From Crotalaria pallida (taxonomy: Eukaryota > Streptophyta > Magnoliopsida > Fabales > Fabaceae), in assembly GCA_037953625.1 (NCBI GenBank), contig CM075651.1, forward strand, positions 140,210,501 through 140,274,500: a stretch of 64,000 nt of DNA. The letters are read 5' to 3'. Positions 32,868 to 44,846 of this stretch are shown piece by piece (within the stretch, counting starts at the first letter, position 1; every line of letters begins with the position of its first letter). Made by a program: the position numbers and the translations under genes. Below the pieces are notes generated by a model. That model had not been told where the DNA came from and ran no database searches. It was given only the letters and a program-made list of their open reading frames with translations.

Positions 32868-33363
32868 TTAACTGTATGAAGATAATGTTAAAGGCATTGA
32901 TTAAAGAAACAAAATAAGTGATTTTGAGTTGAAAAATGCCATGTATAACATATCTAGAAAGGCTAGACTTAGATTTCCAATACTTTCTACTTTCTTATTT
33001 TGTATTTTATAACAAGACCTATTGTATAATTATTTAATAACGGATTTTATTAATCTCAGCCTTTATGGCTAAAGATAAGAAGCTAATAGTGGATATGTTT
33101 TCTTGAAAAAATAAAAGTATAAATTTTTTATTTATTAAATTCATTATTTTCCATGAAACATGTCCATTTATAGGTATTTATTCCCAACCTTAATCCTAAA
33201 GCTGAGGTAAAGAAAATCCTTTAACAAGTTAAACTTCAGACTAACAATGCATACTTATTAAACTCTATAAAAATTGTATTAGTTGACATTATTCAAATAA
33301 TTGACTATTGATGTTGGTGATTTTGGTAACTTTAAACCGATCTAAAACACAATTCACAAACCA
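32868..33363. other. AT-rich intergenic sequence
   Basis: No gene and no repeat that I can name. Confidence 0.5.
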
Positions 33364-33580
33364 ACGGGGATTGGCTCAAGTGGTGCGATCTTGCCCACTT
33401 GAGAACTTGGGAATGAGGCATGAGATTAAGAATTCATTTCCCAGTTAACACATCCCACTGGGAGAGTTATAGGAACGCGACCTCGTGCAGAATTAGTTTC
33501 AAGGGTTCCTTTGGTATTAAAGGTGCTATTGGGAATACCTGTGGTACTGGCCAAATAGTACAAACAAAAAAAATAAAATA
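33364..33580 (+). mobile_element. Probable tRNA-derived SINE
   Basis: It starts with an A-box-like GGATTGGCTCAAGTGGTGC and ends in an A-rich tail (AAACAAAAAAAATAAAAT). Imperfect short repeats (TTCACAAA on both sides) may be the target duplication. A good B box is not obvious, so the call is tentative. Confidence 0.45.
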
Positions 33581-34068
33581 AAATACATTTCACAAATTTA
33601 AATTTAATTGACCAAATCCAAGTTTAGTGATAGTTTTATGATTGTCAATTGCTCGCAAGATTGGTTTTAAGTTTTTAACCATTGAGTTCAAAATTAATCA
33701 ATCAAGTGGTTATCACTTTAATGTTGAAAGTTTAAAATGATCATCATTATATTTTTTTTTTTCAAAAATGATTGATAAACTTATAAAAAAAAATTAACAT
33801 ACAAATAGGTTTACATTATAAATGAAGTGACATTGCTTATTATTGATTGGTTAACAAGTAACATATGTTACTTTCTTGTAATGTACGCTTGTTTGTAGGT
33901 CAATTTATCGTAGTTTTTTTTTAGCTAGTGAATAATTGATAGTTTAAAATTAAGGATTTAATTTTGTACGACATGATTCATTTTAAACTTTCAATTTTTT
34001 TATTACGATAACAATTATTTTTAAAGGACGAACTTAGCGATCATTGAATACTCATACAAAAATGTTAT
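33581..34068. other. AT-rich intergenic sequence
   Basis: No gene or named repeat seen. Confidence 0.5.
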
Positions 34069-34227
34069 TGGGACATCTGTATTTGACATAAGATGTAGAC
34101 ACCTGCTTCTTTTGGTAAATAGTGGTGGGTCTTGTAAGAAAGAGAAATTGCAGGACCCACCAGTTTTAACCTGAAAAGGCAGATGTCCTGTATAGATGTC
34201 AAATACAGATGTTTGAATAAGAGTTGA
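34069..34227. mobile_element. Short MITE with ~25-bp inverted ends
   Basis: CATCTGTATTTGACAT near the left end is repeated inverted as ATGTCAAATACAGATG near the right end; flanking TTATT/AATAA bases extend the match. Total about 160 bp. A similar element lies at 44,685-44,846. Confidence 0.7.
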
Positions 34228-34752
34228 TACTCTTATTTGAAAGACTAATACGAGGTTTTACTCAACTTAGATTTGCAAATTTGGCCAAAAGGTTTGGTCT
34301 TTGCTTTTCTGCTATGCATTTCCGGACTCTGTACTATGGCTTGCATCTAAACAAAGTTCCATTCTAGTTTCCATCTATCAGATCTTTTGAATTGAATTAT
34401 TAAGCCTTCGTAGCATATAGAATTTCGGTTTCGCTAACTAAAAAACTCAAGAAAAAGAAAAATATGTATTGAAAAAGGAAAAATAATTTTCTCTAGAGGA
34501 TCCTAACTCCTAAGAACTTGAATCACTCTGATCGCTCCAAAGGACCCTAACATGGCATGGGGCAATAAAACTTTTGAAGAACCCTTAGTTATTACACTTT
34601 GGTTGGTAATTCATAAATGGCATGCATGGACTGGTATACGTACATAGCATTATATTGATGTAACTCTGTACCTTTTATCACTCTCTCCTCAACAAACTTA
34701 ATTTAAGGAATTAAGACAAACCATTTGAATTAAAATAATTATTTGATAATAT

Positions 34753-35228
34753 ATACACCCGAGTCATCAGGATATGTTTACACTTGGAAATAATTTTTTT
34801 ATAGATTACGAAATTAATTAATTCAACCATTGAATTATATAATATCATCATGATTATTATATATACCAAATTTTATATCATTTAATAATTTATAAGTATG
34901 GTCCGGGTAAGACAGCCCAGTTGATGGCTGCAGGGACACTTAAGATTTCCCCCTCCCTCAGGTCATGGGTTCTAGTCTCAGACCTCCCATGTAAACCAAA
35001 AATTTATAAGTATGCAATTTAGTAATAATATATATTTACTTTATTTCAAATAATATATTATGTGTTGAAATAAAAGGGTGTGATGAAATATCAACTAAAT
35101 ATAAGATAAAAATTTGTAGACTTGTTCTCCTTGATTAAAATTAAACTGTGAATTTAAAGGTTGAATTGATTAATTTCGCCATCTATACAAAATTATTTAA
35201 AATACTTAGTATCAACAATGGATCCTGA
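34753..35228. mobile_element. MITE with long inverted repeats, carrying a SINE
   Basis: The arms contain inverted copies of TTAATTCAACCATTGAATTA-like sequence (near 34,820 and 35,155). The family also occurs at 63,556-63,945. The SINE at 34,901-35,000 is inserted between the arms. The left border is approximate. Confidence 0.6.
34901..35000 (+). mobile_element. tRNA-derived SINE, copy 1, with 14-bp target duplication
   Basis: GTCCGGGTAAGACAGCCCAG begins the element, with an A-box-like CAGCCCAGTTGATGG and a B-box-like GGGTTCTAGTCTC. The 100-bp unit is flanked by AATTTATAAGTATG at 34,887-34,900 and 35,001-35,014. The second copy is at 46,575-46,681. Confidence 0.9.
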
Positions 35229-35752
35229 CTCTCTCTATGTATAAGAGTTATTTATTGAATGAATGTACAATATAATTTAACGGTTGATTTTATCTTACAA
35301 TTTTTTTTTTAATAATCAACGGGGCACTAGCCCAGAAAGAACAAATTACACAATACTATGAGGGAATGCAATCCCGTAAGCATTCTCACAAATAATATTA
35401 AAAAGCTACGGAGGAATATCAGAAATGAGAGTGATCTTTAACTTTTATCTTTTATATAAGTACACATCTCAAACACAAATATAAAGAATACTTTTTAGTA
35501 TCCACCAAATTTTACATAAAACATAATTATATATATATATATATATTTAACCGTAGCTTATACGCAAGTAATATATATTAGAAAAAAATGTGGGATTTAG
35601 CCTCATGTTTTGTGATGGCTTACAAAAACCTCAGAAGTCAAAGGCAAATAATAAAATGCATAAATTTTAACATTTATAGGAAACTACCTCCTTCCAAACC
35701 AATCTATCTAAGGCTGGAGAAGAAAACAAAGACCATAAGAAAAAAAGCAAAC
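35229..35752. other. Presumed promoter and 5' UTR of the following gene
   Basis: AT-rich sequence with a TA run at 35,529-35,549 and a plausible leader rich in A and AG near the start codon. A short reading frame runs in frame from 35,588 but is probably untranslated leader. Confidence 0.45.
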
Positions 35753-36169
35753 ATGAGAGAGAAAGAAGAACTAGAAGCATTGAAGCAAAATCAAGCTATG
35801 ATGAATTCATCAATATTGAAGGGAAAATCAGAAGAGGAAGAGGAAGAAGAAGAAGAAGTGGAAAAAACAAAGTCCATGTGGGATTGTGGCAGCCCATTAT
35901 ATGACTCATATGAATTGGTCTCCCTTGATCATGTTATTGACCGGAATCTTATGGCTTTCCCATCATCTCTCCATGGATCAAAGCCCATAATCACAACATT
36001 CAATAATCACCATTCTCATGATATGCTCTCTGTCTCTGGGGTGGTACACAAAGTTGTGTCCCCTGAGAAATCCAAAGGATCTTTCTTGGTCACCAGCTTC
36101 AGTAAATTAAGGATGAAGATAAGGAAGAAGACATTGAAGAAAAAAGAACATGAGAAGAGCCATATATAA
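35753..36169 (+). CDS. Small conserved-looking plant protein, function unknown
   Basis: 138 residues, single exon, starting MREKEELEALKQ. I chose this ATG because it opens an Arg/Glu-rich N-terminus in a purine-rich context; an in-frame Met at 35,588 would add 55 residues of poor quality. A run of nine Glu (residues 31-39) is followed by the motif MWDCGSPLYDSYELVSLDHVIDR, a pattern I associate with small uncharacterised plant proteins, and the end is very basic (Lys/Arg), compatible with nuclear location. No catalytic motif or membrane span. Codon use and a plausible 3' UTR after 36,169 favour a real gene. Confidence 0.7.
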   Translation: MREKEELEALKQNQAMMNSSILKGKSEEEEEEEEEVEKTKSMWDCGSPLYDSYELVSLDHVIDRNLMAFPSSLHGSKPIITTFNNHHSHDMLSVSGVVHKVVSPEKSKGSFLVTSFSKLRMKIRKKTLKKKEHEKSHI

Positions 36170-36880
36170 ATGGGTTAGTAGTTGATTGAATTACTTTGTG
36201 TTTGTGGAGGAAGCAGAAAACATACATGAATTGAACAAGACATGAGAATATAGAGTTCCTATTCTATCATGAATATATTATATTGCAATAAATTTTGATG
36301 TTATAATCTATAAGCTAAGAACTACTTTGCTTGTCATCTTCAAAGTATATGTTAATGTTATAATCGCCTGGTTGTAATTTAAATTTGTATGAATGAAGAA
36401 AAGTGATGGTTGCGTGTGTTACTATTTGTAACCCTTGATTTACACTATTAATGCTAATATTAATCTTAACTTAATATGGTAATCTTAAAGAATGTTAGTC
36501 AAGTTGTAACAATTCCACTCGTGTCTCACAAGGATGTATAAATTATAATTTCATCCCTTGCAAATTTAAGGATTTTATTGATGATAATCTATAAATGCCA
36601 AAAAAATTGTAAAGCCGCATCTCCCCCTATGATCAACCTTTTTAGGGTGGAGTTAAAACCAATTATTCTAACATGAAATTTGAATAAATAGTAATGACTT
36701 AAAAAAAAACAAAAAAACAAAAAAAAAACGCAATGTTGGGCTGCAAAGTGGTTGGTACCATTATTAACTTTATGTATTGAGATCCTCTCCACTTTCTTAA
36801 GAAAATAGACAAGATCTTAGTTGTTGAATAATTTAGCCATAAGTTAAAACATCAAGCAATATGATTAAAGGAAAAAACAT
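36170..36880. other. 3' UTR and intergenic sequence
   Basis: The first 100-200 bp probably hold the 3' UTR of the small protein gene (TTGCAATAAATTTTG near 36,280 could serve as poly(A) signal). The rest is AT-rich without features. Confidence 0.45.
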
Positions 36881-37720
36881 GTACATGGATGGACACATGA
36901 ATCTAACGCGTTAGGGTTTTTGATTAACACGTTATTTGTGTTTAGCTTGTGGATTTTGGCTTTGGCCCATTGGTTATATGTAAATTGAGATTTAGTCTAC
37001 AAACCCCACACTTTAGGTCCATTGTTAATTCCTAAACCCCGTTTTTTCCGATGGGGTTCTATCGGAATATTTTTCGATACCCCCGAGTCGGAAAAATGCA
37101 TTTTTCGACTTTAAAACCCCGTTTTTAATAAACGAGCATTCGGAAAAATTTATTTTTTCAATTCGGGGATATCGAAAAATATTCCGATAGAACCCCATCG
37201 GAAAAAACGGGGTTTGGGGCCTAAAGAGTGGGATTTGTAGACTACTACTCATGTAAATTTCCTTGGTAAGTGGGCTCCCTCATAGATAAAAATTGGTATC
37301 AGAGCCCATGGCTCCTTATGGCAGTTATTGGTGTATCTATATATGTGCAGGGGCTCCTTATGTCAAAAGTCTTTCTAGCGGTATACATACAAGATATGCA
37401 ACAAGTTTTGTAGGAGATTAATGACAGTAAAAGTATGAAGAAGAGTATGTGTGGGCCACTAAATTATGGCAATTGAGTTGGGCTTATGGTAGTATCATCA
37501 AAATACTCGAAAGTCTTTCGCTCAAGATGAAGTGTGCTCTTGTGTAAGGGACTCGCACTTAAAGATGAGATTGTTAAGAATAAGTATGAGGGAGATAAGT
37601 CCCACATTAAGCAATAGTAAGTAAAGTTATCAACATATAAGTTGATAGGCTTAGTGGATTTTGGGTTGAGACGTGGTGTATGATTTGCTTTTTGTGGTTT
37701 TTAGTTTTGGTCTATTTTGA
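36880..37720 (+). mobile_element. Degraded TRIM-like element
   Basis: A tRNA-Met primer site, TTGGTATCAGAGCCC, lies at 37,293-37,307. Downstream, near 37,570, TGTTAAGAATAAGTATGAGG followed by AGTCCCACATTA resembles the start of plant TRIM LTRs. The left LTR would lie before 37,290 but is decayed and interrupted by a MITE at 36,993-37,247. No coding capacity. The borders are approximate. Confidence 0.45.
36993..37247. mobile_element. Palindromic MITE, 255 bp
   Basis: TAGTCTACAAACCCCACACT at the left edge returns inverted at the right edge with few changes. The arms include inverted copies of CCGATGGGGTTCTATCGGAA. The centre is near 37,120. Half of a related copy is at 46,187-46,275. Confidence 0.85.
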
Positions 37721-37861
37721 CAATAGCTCTTAATTAACGGAAACTTTATCTCAGGACCAATTGCAAATGATCGATAACTATCGGGATTCAATCAAGGATA
37801 AAGTCGGGGGAAGACAACTCTGAATTCAGACCCTCCCTTCTTGCATACATTTTTTATAATT

Positions 37862-37911
<50 letters not shown>

Positions 37912-38083
37912 AAATCATAGTTGATAATAGAGACTAAAACGAGACAAAAAAGCAGAGATGAAAACCGAAAAAAAATAACATGTAAGAACTAATTTCAAAT
38001 ATGTCAATATTATAAGGACCAATTTGATATTTAAGCCTTTTTTAATAAAAATAAAATTATTTTAAAAATATTTATTGTGTGTG

Positions 38084-38128
<45 letters not shown>

Positions 38129-38802
38129 GTTTATGTGTAAGTTTTGTCATGCATTTTGTACAACTATAGTTACATACATGATACATATATATTATTTTTT
38201 CAATAAAAAACTTTTTAAAAAAATTGTCACACACATGTATACAATTTTTCTTATTTCGAACTGCTTCCTCCGAAAATTTCTGAATTGTCTCTAAATTCAA
38301 TTACAAATATATATTTTTAGAGATCTGGACCAATAAAAAGTACTCCCATCCTCCGGTGTGTAATATAAGCAAAAACAAGACATATTTATCTTGGTCTCAA
38401 ATATAAGAAAAAAGTTAACTAATTTATATTTTCAATACAATTATTCCTAAAATAATCCTAAAAATTAGTGGTTTTATTTAATTTTTGTTTCATCCCAATG
38501 TAATTTATTAAAGTAGCTATATTTTTTTTAAAATTTAAGAAAATTAAATATACTCGATTAAATTTTTTAATAAATATAATTTTGATTATTTTTTCTTATA
38601 ATAGAAATGAGACAAAGTATAACATTTCACCAATTGCATATAGGGGATCGGATCATCAATATAACAATATGTTGTAGAAAATTAAAGCGATGGAGGATCT
38701 ATATTTTATTCATCCATAATGGTGATAATGGTGTGATGCATGTTTAGCATCATTTTGTAACATAAAATGTATAGCAAAACATGCATATCATCACAACAAA
38801 AC
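37720..38802. other. AT-rich intergenic sequence with microsatellites
   Basis: (TA)n at about 37,868-37,908, (CT)n followed by (AT)n at 38,083-38,129. The region before 38,803 should be the 3' UTR of the minus-strand S-protein homologue; TTTATTCATCCATAATGGTG near 38,708 is also found near the related pseudogene. Confidence 0.5.
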
Positions 38803-39243
38803 CTAAATCAAAGGACTATTTTGTGGTGGTAATGCTGGCCACTTTTCTATAATATCAAATTCCCTTGTAACTTGATTAAGGCCATATACACCTTCATATT
38901 TCACTTCCCAAAGGCATTCAGTTGGACATCTCTTACGATCTCTTTTTGCTCTATAAACGTCAAATTGGAGTTCAACGAGATCATCCCATTTTATATCACA
39001 GAAGAATAATGTTGTGTTGAAAATGTCGGGCTTAAAATGAAAACTATATTGGCCATGGTTGGGCACCATATGAATATCGAGATCATCATCTCCAGATTGA
39101 CAATGAATTTTGAAAGGAAAATTATTTTTCAAGAGATTCGTTAAACGAACAGTGACTGTACTCCTACCTATCACTACAGGAGAAGCATCCCAAAATGCAA
39201 TCAACAATGCAAGAAAGAAAACATGCTTCATTGGAAGAAACAT
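38803..39243 (-). CDS. S-protein homologue (plant self-incompatibility S1 family)
   Basis: 146 residues, single exon, the usual size of the SPH family (PF05938). The N-terminus (MFLPMKHVFFLALLIAFWDA) is a clear secretion signal; a second Met at residue 5 may be the true start. The mature part follows the family pattern: VRLTNLL, then HCQSGDDDL (Cys48), GQYSFHFKP, TLFFCDIKW (Cys82), and the late Cys106 and Cys110 followed by LWEVKYEGVYGL. An N-glycosylation site is at Asn76. Family members are small secreted, often floral, proteins; only the Papaver S1 proteins have a proven self-incompatibility role. A truncated paralogue lies at 46,990-47,181. The actual role here is unknown. Confidence 0.9.
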   Translation of the reverse strand: MFLPMKHVFFLALLIAFWDASPVVIGRSTVTVRLTNLLKNNFPFKIHCQSGDDDLDIHMVPNHGQYSFHFKPDIFNTTLFFCDIKWDDLVELQFDVYRAKRDRKRCPTECLWEVKYEGVYGLNQVTREFDIIEKWPALPPQNSPLI

Positions 39244-40080
39244 GCCGCTAACAATATTTGTTGAATTTGGGAAAAATTTTGGAATGTACTCTCAGGAATT
39301 GTCTCTAAAACTGAAAAAACCTGATCCCTTTTAAAAAACTTGAATTGTCTCTACATGGTTTTCTTAAAAGGAAATTTGTTTTGAAAAATTAATTTGTTTT
39401 GATTGCTTTGATTTTCAGTAAATTATTTTTGTGTTTTCTTGTCATACACCTTCTCTTTGTAATTGTTATTTTTTCTTCACTACATATATAAATCAATACC
39501 TTATTAAATAGTGATAAATATGAAAAATAACATTTATATATTACACTATTGAAATTCTCAATAAAACAAATACAAAAAACAAAAATTCTCTAAAAAACAG
39601 ATAAAAAGAAACAAAGGAAGTATATGGTTTTGTTAAAAGGAAATTTGTTTTGAAAAATTAATTGTATCATAAATGCATACTTACCACACATTTTATAGGA
39701 TCAATGAAGCTAACAAATGCTCTTAGTGCACTTGTTAACATGTCAAATATAGTAAAAATTAATTAGAACATATACTTTTTTATATTTTCGAGCCATAGAA
39801 TATTATTCACCTATCATTATTTTACTAATTTAGTAAATTTAGCAATGGATCTTGAAACGCTCGTTAACAATACCCTTTTTTAAAAAGGAAATTTGTTATG
39901 AAAAATTAATTGTCATAAATGCGTACTTTCCACACATTTTATAAGACCAATTAAGCGGGTTTTGTTAAAAGGAAATTTGTTTCAAAAAAATCAATTGCGT
40001 CAATTTTGAAAATATTAAATGCATGCTTTCCATACATAATTTTCTCTCTTGGTTTTTCAACCAATAATATTGCATTAAGT
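39244..40080. other. Upstream region of the S-protein homologue and AT-rich repeats
   Basis: Contains several repeated copies of a short word, AAAAGGAAATTTGTTTTGAAA, trimmed or varied (near 39,368, 39,638, 39,888, 39,968), spaced irregularly. No gene. The purpose of the repeats is unknown. Confidence 0.5.
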
Positions 40081-40089
40081 GTATTTTCA

Positions 40090-40119
<30 letters not shown>

Positions 40120-40120
<1 letters not shown>

Positions 40121-40296
40121 GGTTTTCTAGGTATTCATCTACGCACGCACGATGATTAATCCTTTAAGTATGGTTCGATCCTTTCGGAGGTGACTCTCCC
40201 AACTGAAATTTTTTTACATTCGTAAGAGTTAGGAATCGAATCTCCAACCACTTGCTTAAATGACATAGCTCCACACAACTGTGCTAACCTCAGTTG
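40120..40296 (-). mobile_element. tRNA-derived SINE, second family
   Basis: Read on the minus strand, an A-box-like GTTAGCACAGTTG is followed by a B-box-like GGAGATTCGATTCC. Identical GTATTTTCAATATATATAT sequence occurs on both sides (40,081 and 40,297), acting as the target duplication, though part of it is low-complexity TA. Confidence 0.75.
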
Positions 40297-40494
40297 GTAT
40301 TTTCAATATATATATATAATTCAATTTTTACTCTCGATCTTGATTTCTCGAATATTGCATTAAGTTCCCTTGACTTTTTTTAATAAATAACTCTTTTTTT
40401 CAAAAATCTTATTTCAAAGTTTTAATTTGATTCTTTATTTTTAAAAGTAGTTAATTTAACCTTTATCAATTTCATTTTTAGGTCATAATTAGGT

Positions 40495-41060
40495 TTAGGC
40501 TCCGTTTGATAAAATTATCTTATAACTGTGAGTTTTTAACTGATAGCTATGAGCTTATAATTGATAACTGTGAACCTAACTTACAGCTGTGAGATTATTA
40601 TAATTGAAAACTTATAGCTACAATTCTAACCACACATTTAAATATTACACATCAATTGCTCATATCATTATTGAGTAAACACATTCCACATCAATTGCTC
40701 ATGCATATCATTATTGGTTTGGGTGTGGTGTGCGTGGACGTTGAATAAAATGATTCTAGGTTTTTGAGGGAAAATAGTAAAAAATTTGGTGGGTAATATT
40801 AATTTGGACCAGGATTTAAAAAAAATATAATTTAGTAAAAAAAAAAAAAGGTAAAGTTGAGATATGATTTATTGAAAGCTCAGATTTATTTATTTATTTT
40901 TTTTAAAAGCTACCTAGTATAGCTTTATAAAAGTTAGTTTTCAAAAGGTATAAGCTTTCTTTTTTGAAATCTGTAAACTTCTTTTATTTTTTTTCACCAA
41001 GCAGCTCTAAGCTAAAAGCAACCAGATAAGCTATAAGCTTGTCTTACAAAACACAACCTT
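40495..41060. mobile_element. Possible hAT-type MITE
   Basis: GGCTCCGTTTGAT near 40,498 and the inverted-type AAACACAACCTTAA near 41,050, together with repeated 'CTTATAACTGTGAG'-like words and AGCTATAAGCTT, suggest an inverted-ended element rich in short palindromes. Borders and duplication are unproven. Confidence 0.35.
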
Positions 41061-42069
41061 AAATTAGAATTTCAATAGAATATACCGATTTTATCAGACA
41101 TTTCTTCTTCCACCAAAATCTTCATTTTTTCGCTGAAATTTGCATTTTCCAACTATACTCTAATTGATAAAATGCCAATGTTGTTCTTTTTTTTTTTTTT
41201 TTGAAATTCCATCCCCATTTTAGATTTCTTTTTTTAAAATTGCAAATTTTGGTGTTCAATTTCGACAATATCAGTATAATTCAGTAATAATCTAACATCA
41301 TCATAGCGAAATGATGATAAAATTGACAAACGTTATAAATATTGAAAACAAGAACTTACCATATTTGGACCCTATTATGAAAAATTATTGAAATTGAGGA
41401 AGCAGTGGGTTACTAACATTGTTTTTTTTAACAGTACTAACATTGTTATTTGCATTAAAATTGTAAATATTTGGTGTATGTTTTCAAAATTACTGGAAAA
41501 AGGCAAAGTGGAAAATGTATTTCCATTTCTCCGTGAGTAAACAAGGAGAATGATCGAAAATGGAAAATGTATTATGTTCATCAAAAGAGATTAATAATTT
41601 ATTGACTGAATCTAAAAGGGTGTAACTAATCATATCGACACAACCTAATTTTCTTAAAAAAAATTCTTTCATTTATCTATATCTTTTCACAACAGCAAAC
41701 TTTTTTAATAATTATTGCTGTTATTTAGAAAATAAAAAATTATATTTGGGAAAAGCTTGTAGAAACACGTGAGCGCTTTTTTAATTGCAATGTTAATTTG
41801 GTTTTTCAATTGGGTCGTTTTACAGTACCCATCCACTGGATGAGTACACATACTAATTGTTCTAACTTATTATATCCGGTTATTTCCAATTTTTTTTATT
41901 TTATTTTTGTTCCATTGCATCCTTCCACACATATTTTGACACATGCACCCATTGCACGTCTGCACGCAATGTACACTGCCAGTGCCATCCTCGTGAAAAT
42001 AGGGAAATATATATTTTTTTTAAAATGGAGAAATGTTTAAGTTGTTTTATTGGAAATGTGTATATTTGA
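41061..42069. other. AT-rich intergenic sequence
   Basis: No supported gene; the open frames near 41,375-42,116 have random-looking translations. Confidence 0.5.
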
Positions 42070-42071
42070 TA

Positions 42072-42309
42072 TTCCCTCCGTCTTAAAAAGTTAATAAATT
42101 TTTGAAAATTCAACAAAAATAAGGGACCATGCTATTAATGCATCGTCCCTAAATCAACCAATTACCAAAACAAATATTTAATGTGTGTTTCCTTAATTAA
42201 CCAATCATAGAATATATAATACAATTTCAATTTTTTTATTCAGAATTTTGGCTTTAATCTGGGACAAAATTTTTCTATGTCTTTTACTAACTTTATGGGA
42301 TGGAGGGAG
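42072..42309. mobile_element. Stowaway-like MITE
   Basis: Ends TTCCCTCCGTC and GGATGGAGGGAG, with TA on each side, match the Stowaway terminal consensus and its TA target duplication. Confidence 0.85.
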
Positions 42310-42393
42310 TATGTATTTTTAAATCTACCCCTATTAATAGTATTGGAAATTTAAAAAGTGTTAAGTAAATAGGGGTATTTGTGGAAAGAAGTA

Positions 42394-42801
42394 CTCTCTC
42401 CTTCCCATAAGTTATGTTCATTTAGGTTTTTAATTTTGTCTCATAAGTTATGTTCTTTTAGAAACCCAATATTCACTTATACTTCTTTTTTTTTTAGTAT
42501 ACCCTCATTTATTACATTCTTTTTTTCACCACCTATTTCTTCATCTCTCTTCAATATAATCTTCATACATTTTTTATTACTCTCTCTCTTGCTATTAATT
42601 GAGGGTAATTTAGTCAAAATATACCAAATTCTTATACTCTTATTTACTCATTTCTTAATTTATGTACAAGAGTCTAAAAGAACTTAACTTATGAGACAAG
42701 AAAATAATTAATTTTCATTGAAAATTAGTATACAGTATAGTCTTATAAATATGGACAAAATAAAAGCCACAAAAGGGTCTTATATATAGGGACAGAGGTA
42801 G
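42394..42801. mobile_element. Stowaway-like element, second copy (408 bp)
   Basis: The left end CTCTCTCCTTCCCATAA and the right end TATAGGGACAGAGGTAG, with TA next to each, look like diverged Stowaway ends. Internal inverted matches include TCATAAGTTATGTTC and ACTTATGAGAC. Confidence 0.6.
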
Positions 42802-42920
42802 TACCACTGCACTTTGAAATACTGATTGTTAGTGTTTCACGCGGATCATGTATTTTGACCTTTAGATTATTTCTTATCAATGAACAAAATTTCATCCATG
42901 TTTTTCACTAGGATCACCAT

Positions 42921-43558
42921 TGTAGTGTCCTTGAACATTATGTGTCCTTAACCCTCTAAGTGCTCAAGATTATGGTAACCAGGAGCCCAAGAGAGGATCA
43001 AGTATTACTGTGTGACTTATGGTATTTCTGCAGTTCCAGTTGGGAAAAGCAGGGGCTCCCTAATCAACGTGTGTGTGCAGAGTGTCAACTTAGGGATGAG
43101 AGTACTTACCTGAAACCCTAGCTGTGATGAGCTATTTATAGGGTTTGGAGGAGGCTGATATGGGCCCTTTGGGCCTTGTATCAGAGTTGTGCTGAACCAG
43201 GATTCTGTTGAGATAATATCGGACGATTATGCTTCTAGAATCTGGATAGGATCAGCTGAAGATCTCATGTCTAGGCTGTTGCGAGAATCAAGGAGAGATT
43301 TGCGGAAGGGATAAGAAGCCTCGGCGAGCCTGAGCTTATCCACGAGTCGACGGTATGTCTCGGTCCTAGAGTCCCGAGCCTGATGGATGGGGGACCGATA
43401 GTAAGGCTCGGTTCCAACAGGTCCGAGCCTAGCCCTCTTGTATGCTCGGAGACCATGAGTCCGAGCGATGAACTTTTATGGTAGGTAAACCGAGTAAAGC
43501 ACCCTTAGAGAATCCCTTTGGTAAGACTTGGGTCCGGATGTGGTCGGCAGACCCTACA
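42921..43558. mobile_element. Solo LTR, 638 bp
   Basis: TGTAGTGTCC...GACCCTACA, flanked by ACCAT at 42,916-42,920 and 43,559-43,563. It is more GC-rich than its surroundings and has a TATA-like CTATTTATAGGG near 43,130. No primer site or gag follows, so I take it as a solo LTR, perhaps of a Tat/Athila-type Gypsy element. Confidence 0.8.
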
Positions 43559-43563
43559 ACCAT

Positions 43564-44684
43564 TAAATCAATATTTTTATTTTTAATCTTAAAACGATAA
43601 TAATAAAAATATCTGGAATTTATACTTATTTTAATATTAATATTTTATTTTATTTTAATAATAAGATCCCATATTTTTTCTTTCATAATATTTATTAAAT
43701 AATTGGTATATAATATTATCACATTATCACTAACGAATGACAGTGGGGTAAGGGAGGCAAAGGTACCTTAACATGTTACTAAAGAGAAACTAGCTAATAG
43801 ACCCGTGCGATGCACGACTTAATTCTGAAAAATCTATTATCGAAACATGAATGTAAGATTACATATTACGTCATAAATCCTGTATTTTAAATATATAAAT
43901 CTTATGTTGTAAAAATAAGTAACGGTGAAAAAATTTGTGGAAGGAAAGAAAATACATATAATAACTATTTATAAGTCCGACCAAATATCTAAGCAGCCAA
44001 AAAAGGAACAAAATCAAGCTGATAAAAGCTTCCATTACAAATGCACAACATAGAAAAACTATTAACAAACAGTGTCATAGTTTTTTAAGATTTCCCAGCA
44101 GTTGATGAAAAAAAGAAGTCCAAAACATGAATGAGATAGTTGGAAGTTAGATGTTGCTTGCCACCAAATAGACCTGTTAGTAGAAAATAAGATAATAATG
44201 TTAGATATATACTGAGTTAAACTACCCTAACATGTTACCTTCAACGTTAGAGTAAGAAAACGATAACTTAACATGTCACTAAATAGGGCAATGATACCCT
44301 AAATCCTAAAATCATATAACACTTTTTTTTGGATAAAATTTAACACTTTATTAATTAATATTATTATTATTTTTTAATATTATGTAAATTAAATAAAAAA
44401 AACTTCGGTCCAAAATAAAAAGGAAAAAAATTATCCATGCCAATACTAAAACCAACAATAATAGGATTATTGGCCCAGCCCACAGAAAATAAAAAATTTG
44501 GGTACAAAATAGACAAAAAAAATATATTACTATACCGTGCACTTGGTGTACTACATTGAATAAGTGACCCACGTAGCAGGTAGACAATCTTCAGCTTCCA
44601 ACAATAACTAAACACCCTGGCCATAGATTCAACAATGAGTTTGTGTACTCATCCAACTGCATCCGAACCCTTTTCGAAAACAAA
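43564..44684. other. AT-rich intergenic sequence
   Basis: No gene. AACATGTTAC/TAACATGTCAC-type words recur near 43,770, 44,230 and 44,270. Confidence 0.5.
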
Positions 44685-44846
44685 AATGTTATTTGAATAT
44701 CTACATCTGATATTTAAATTTAATACTTACCAATTTTAGCAAAGAATAGTAGGTCCTTCAATTTATTTTTCTTATTATTTTTCATATTTTTACAAAAAAT
44801 GATAAGTGTAAATTTAAATGTTAGTTGTGGATATCCAAATAACATT
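44685..44846. mobile_element. Short MITE related to 34,069-34,227
   Basis: TGTTATTTGAATATCTAC at the left returns inverted as GTGGATATCCAAATAACA at the right. About 160 bp. Confidence 0.7.
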
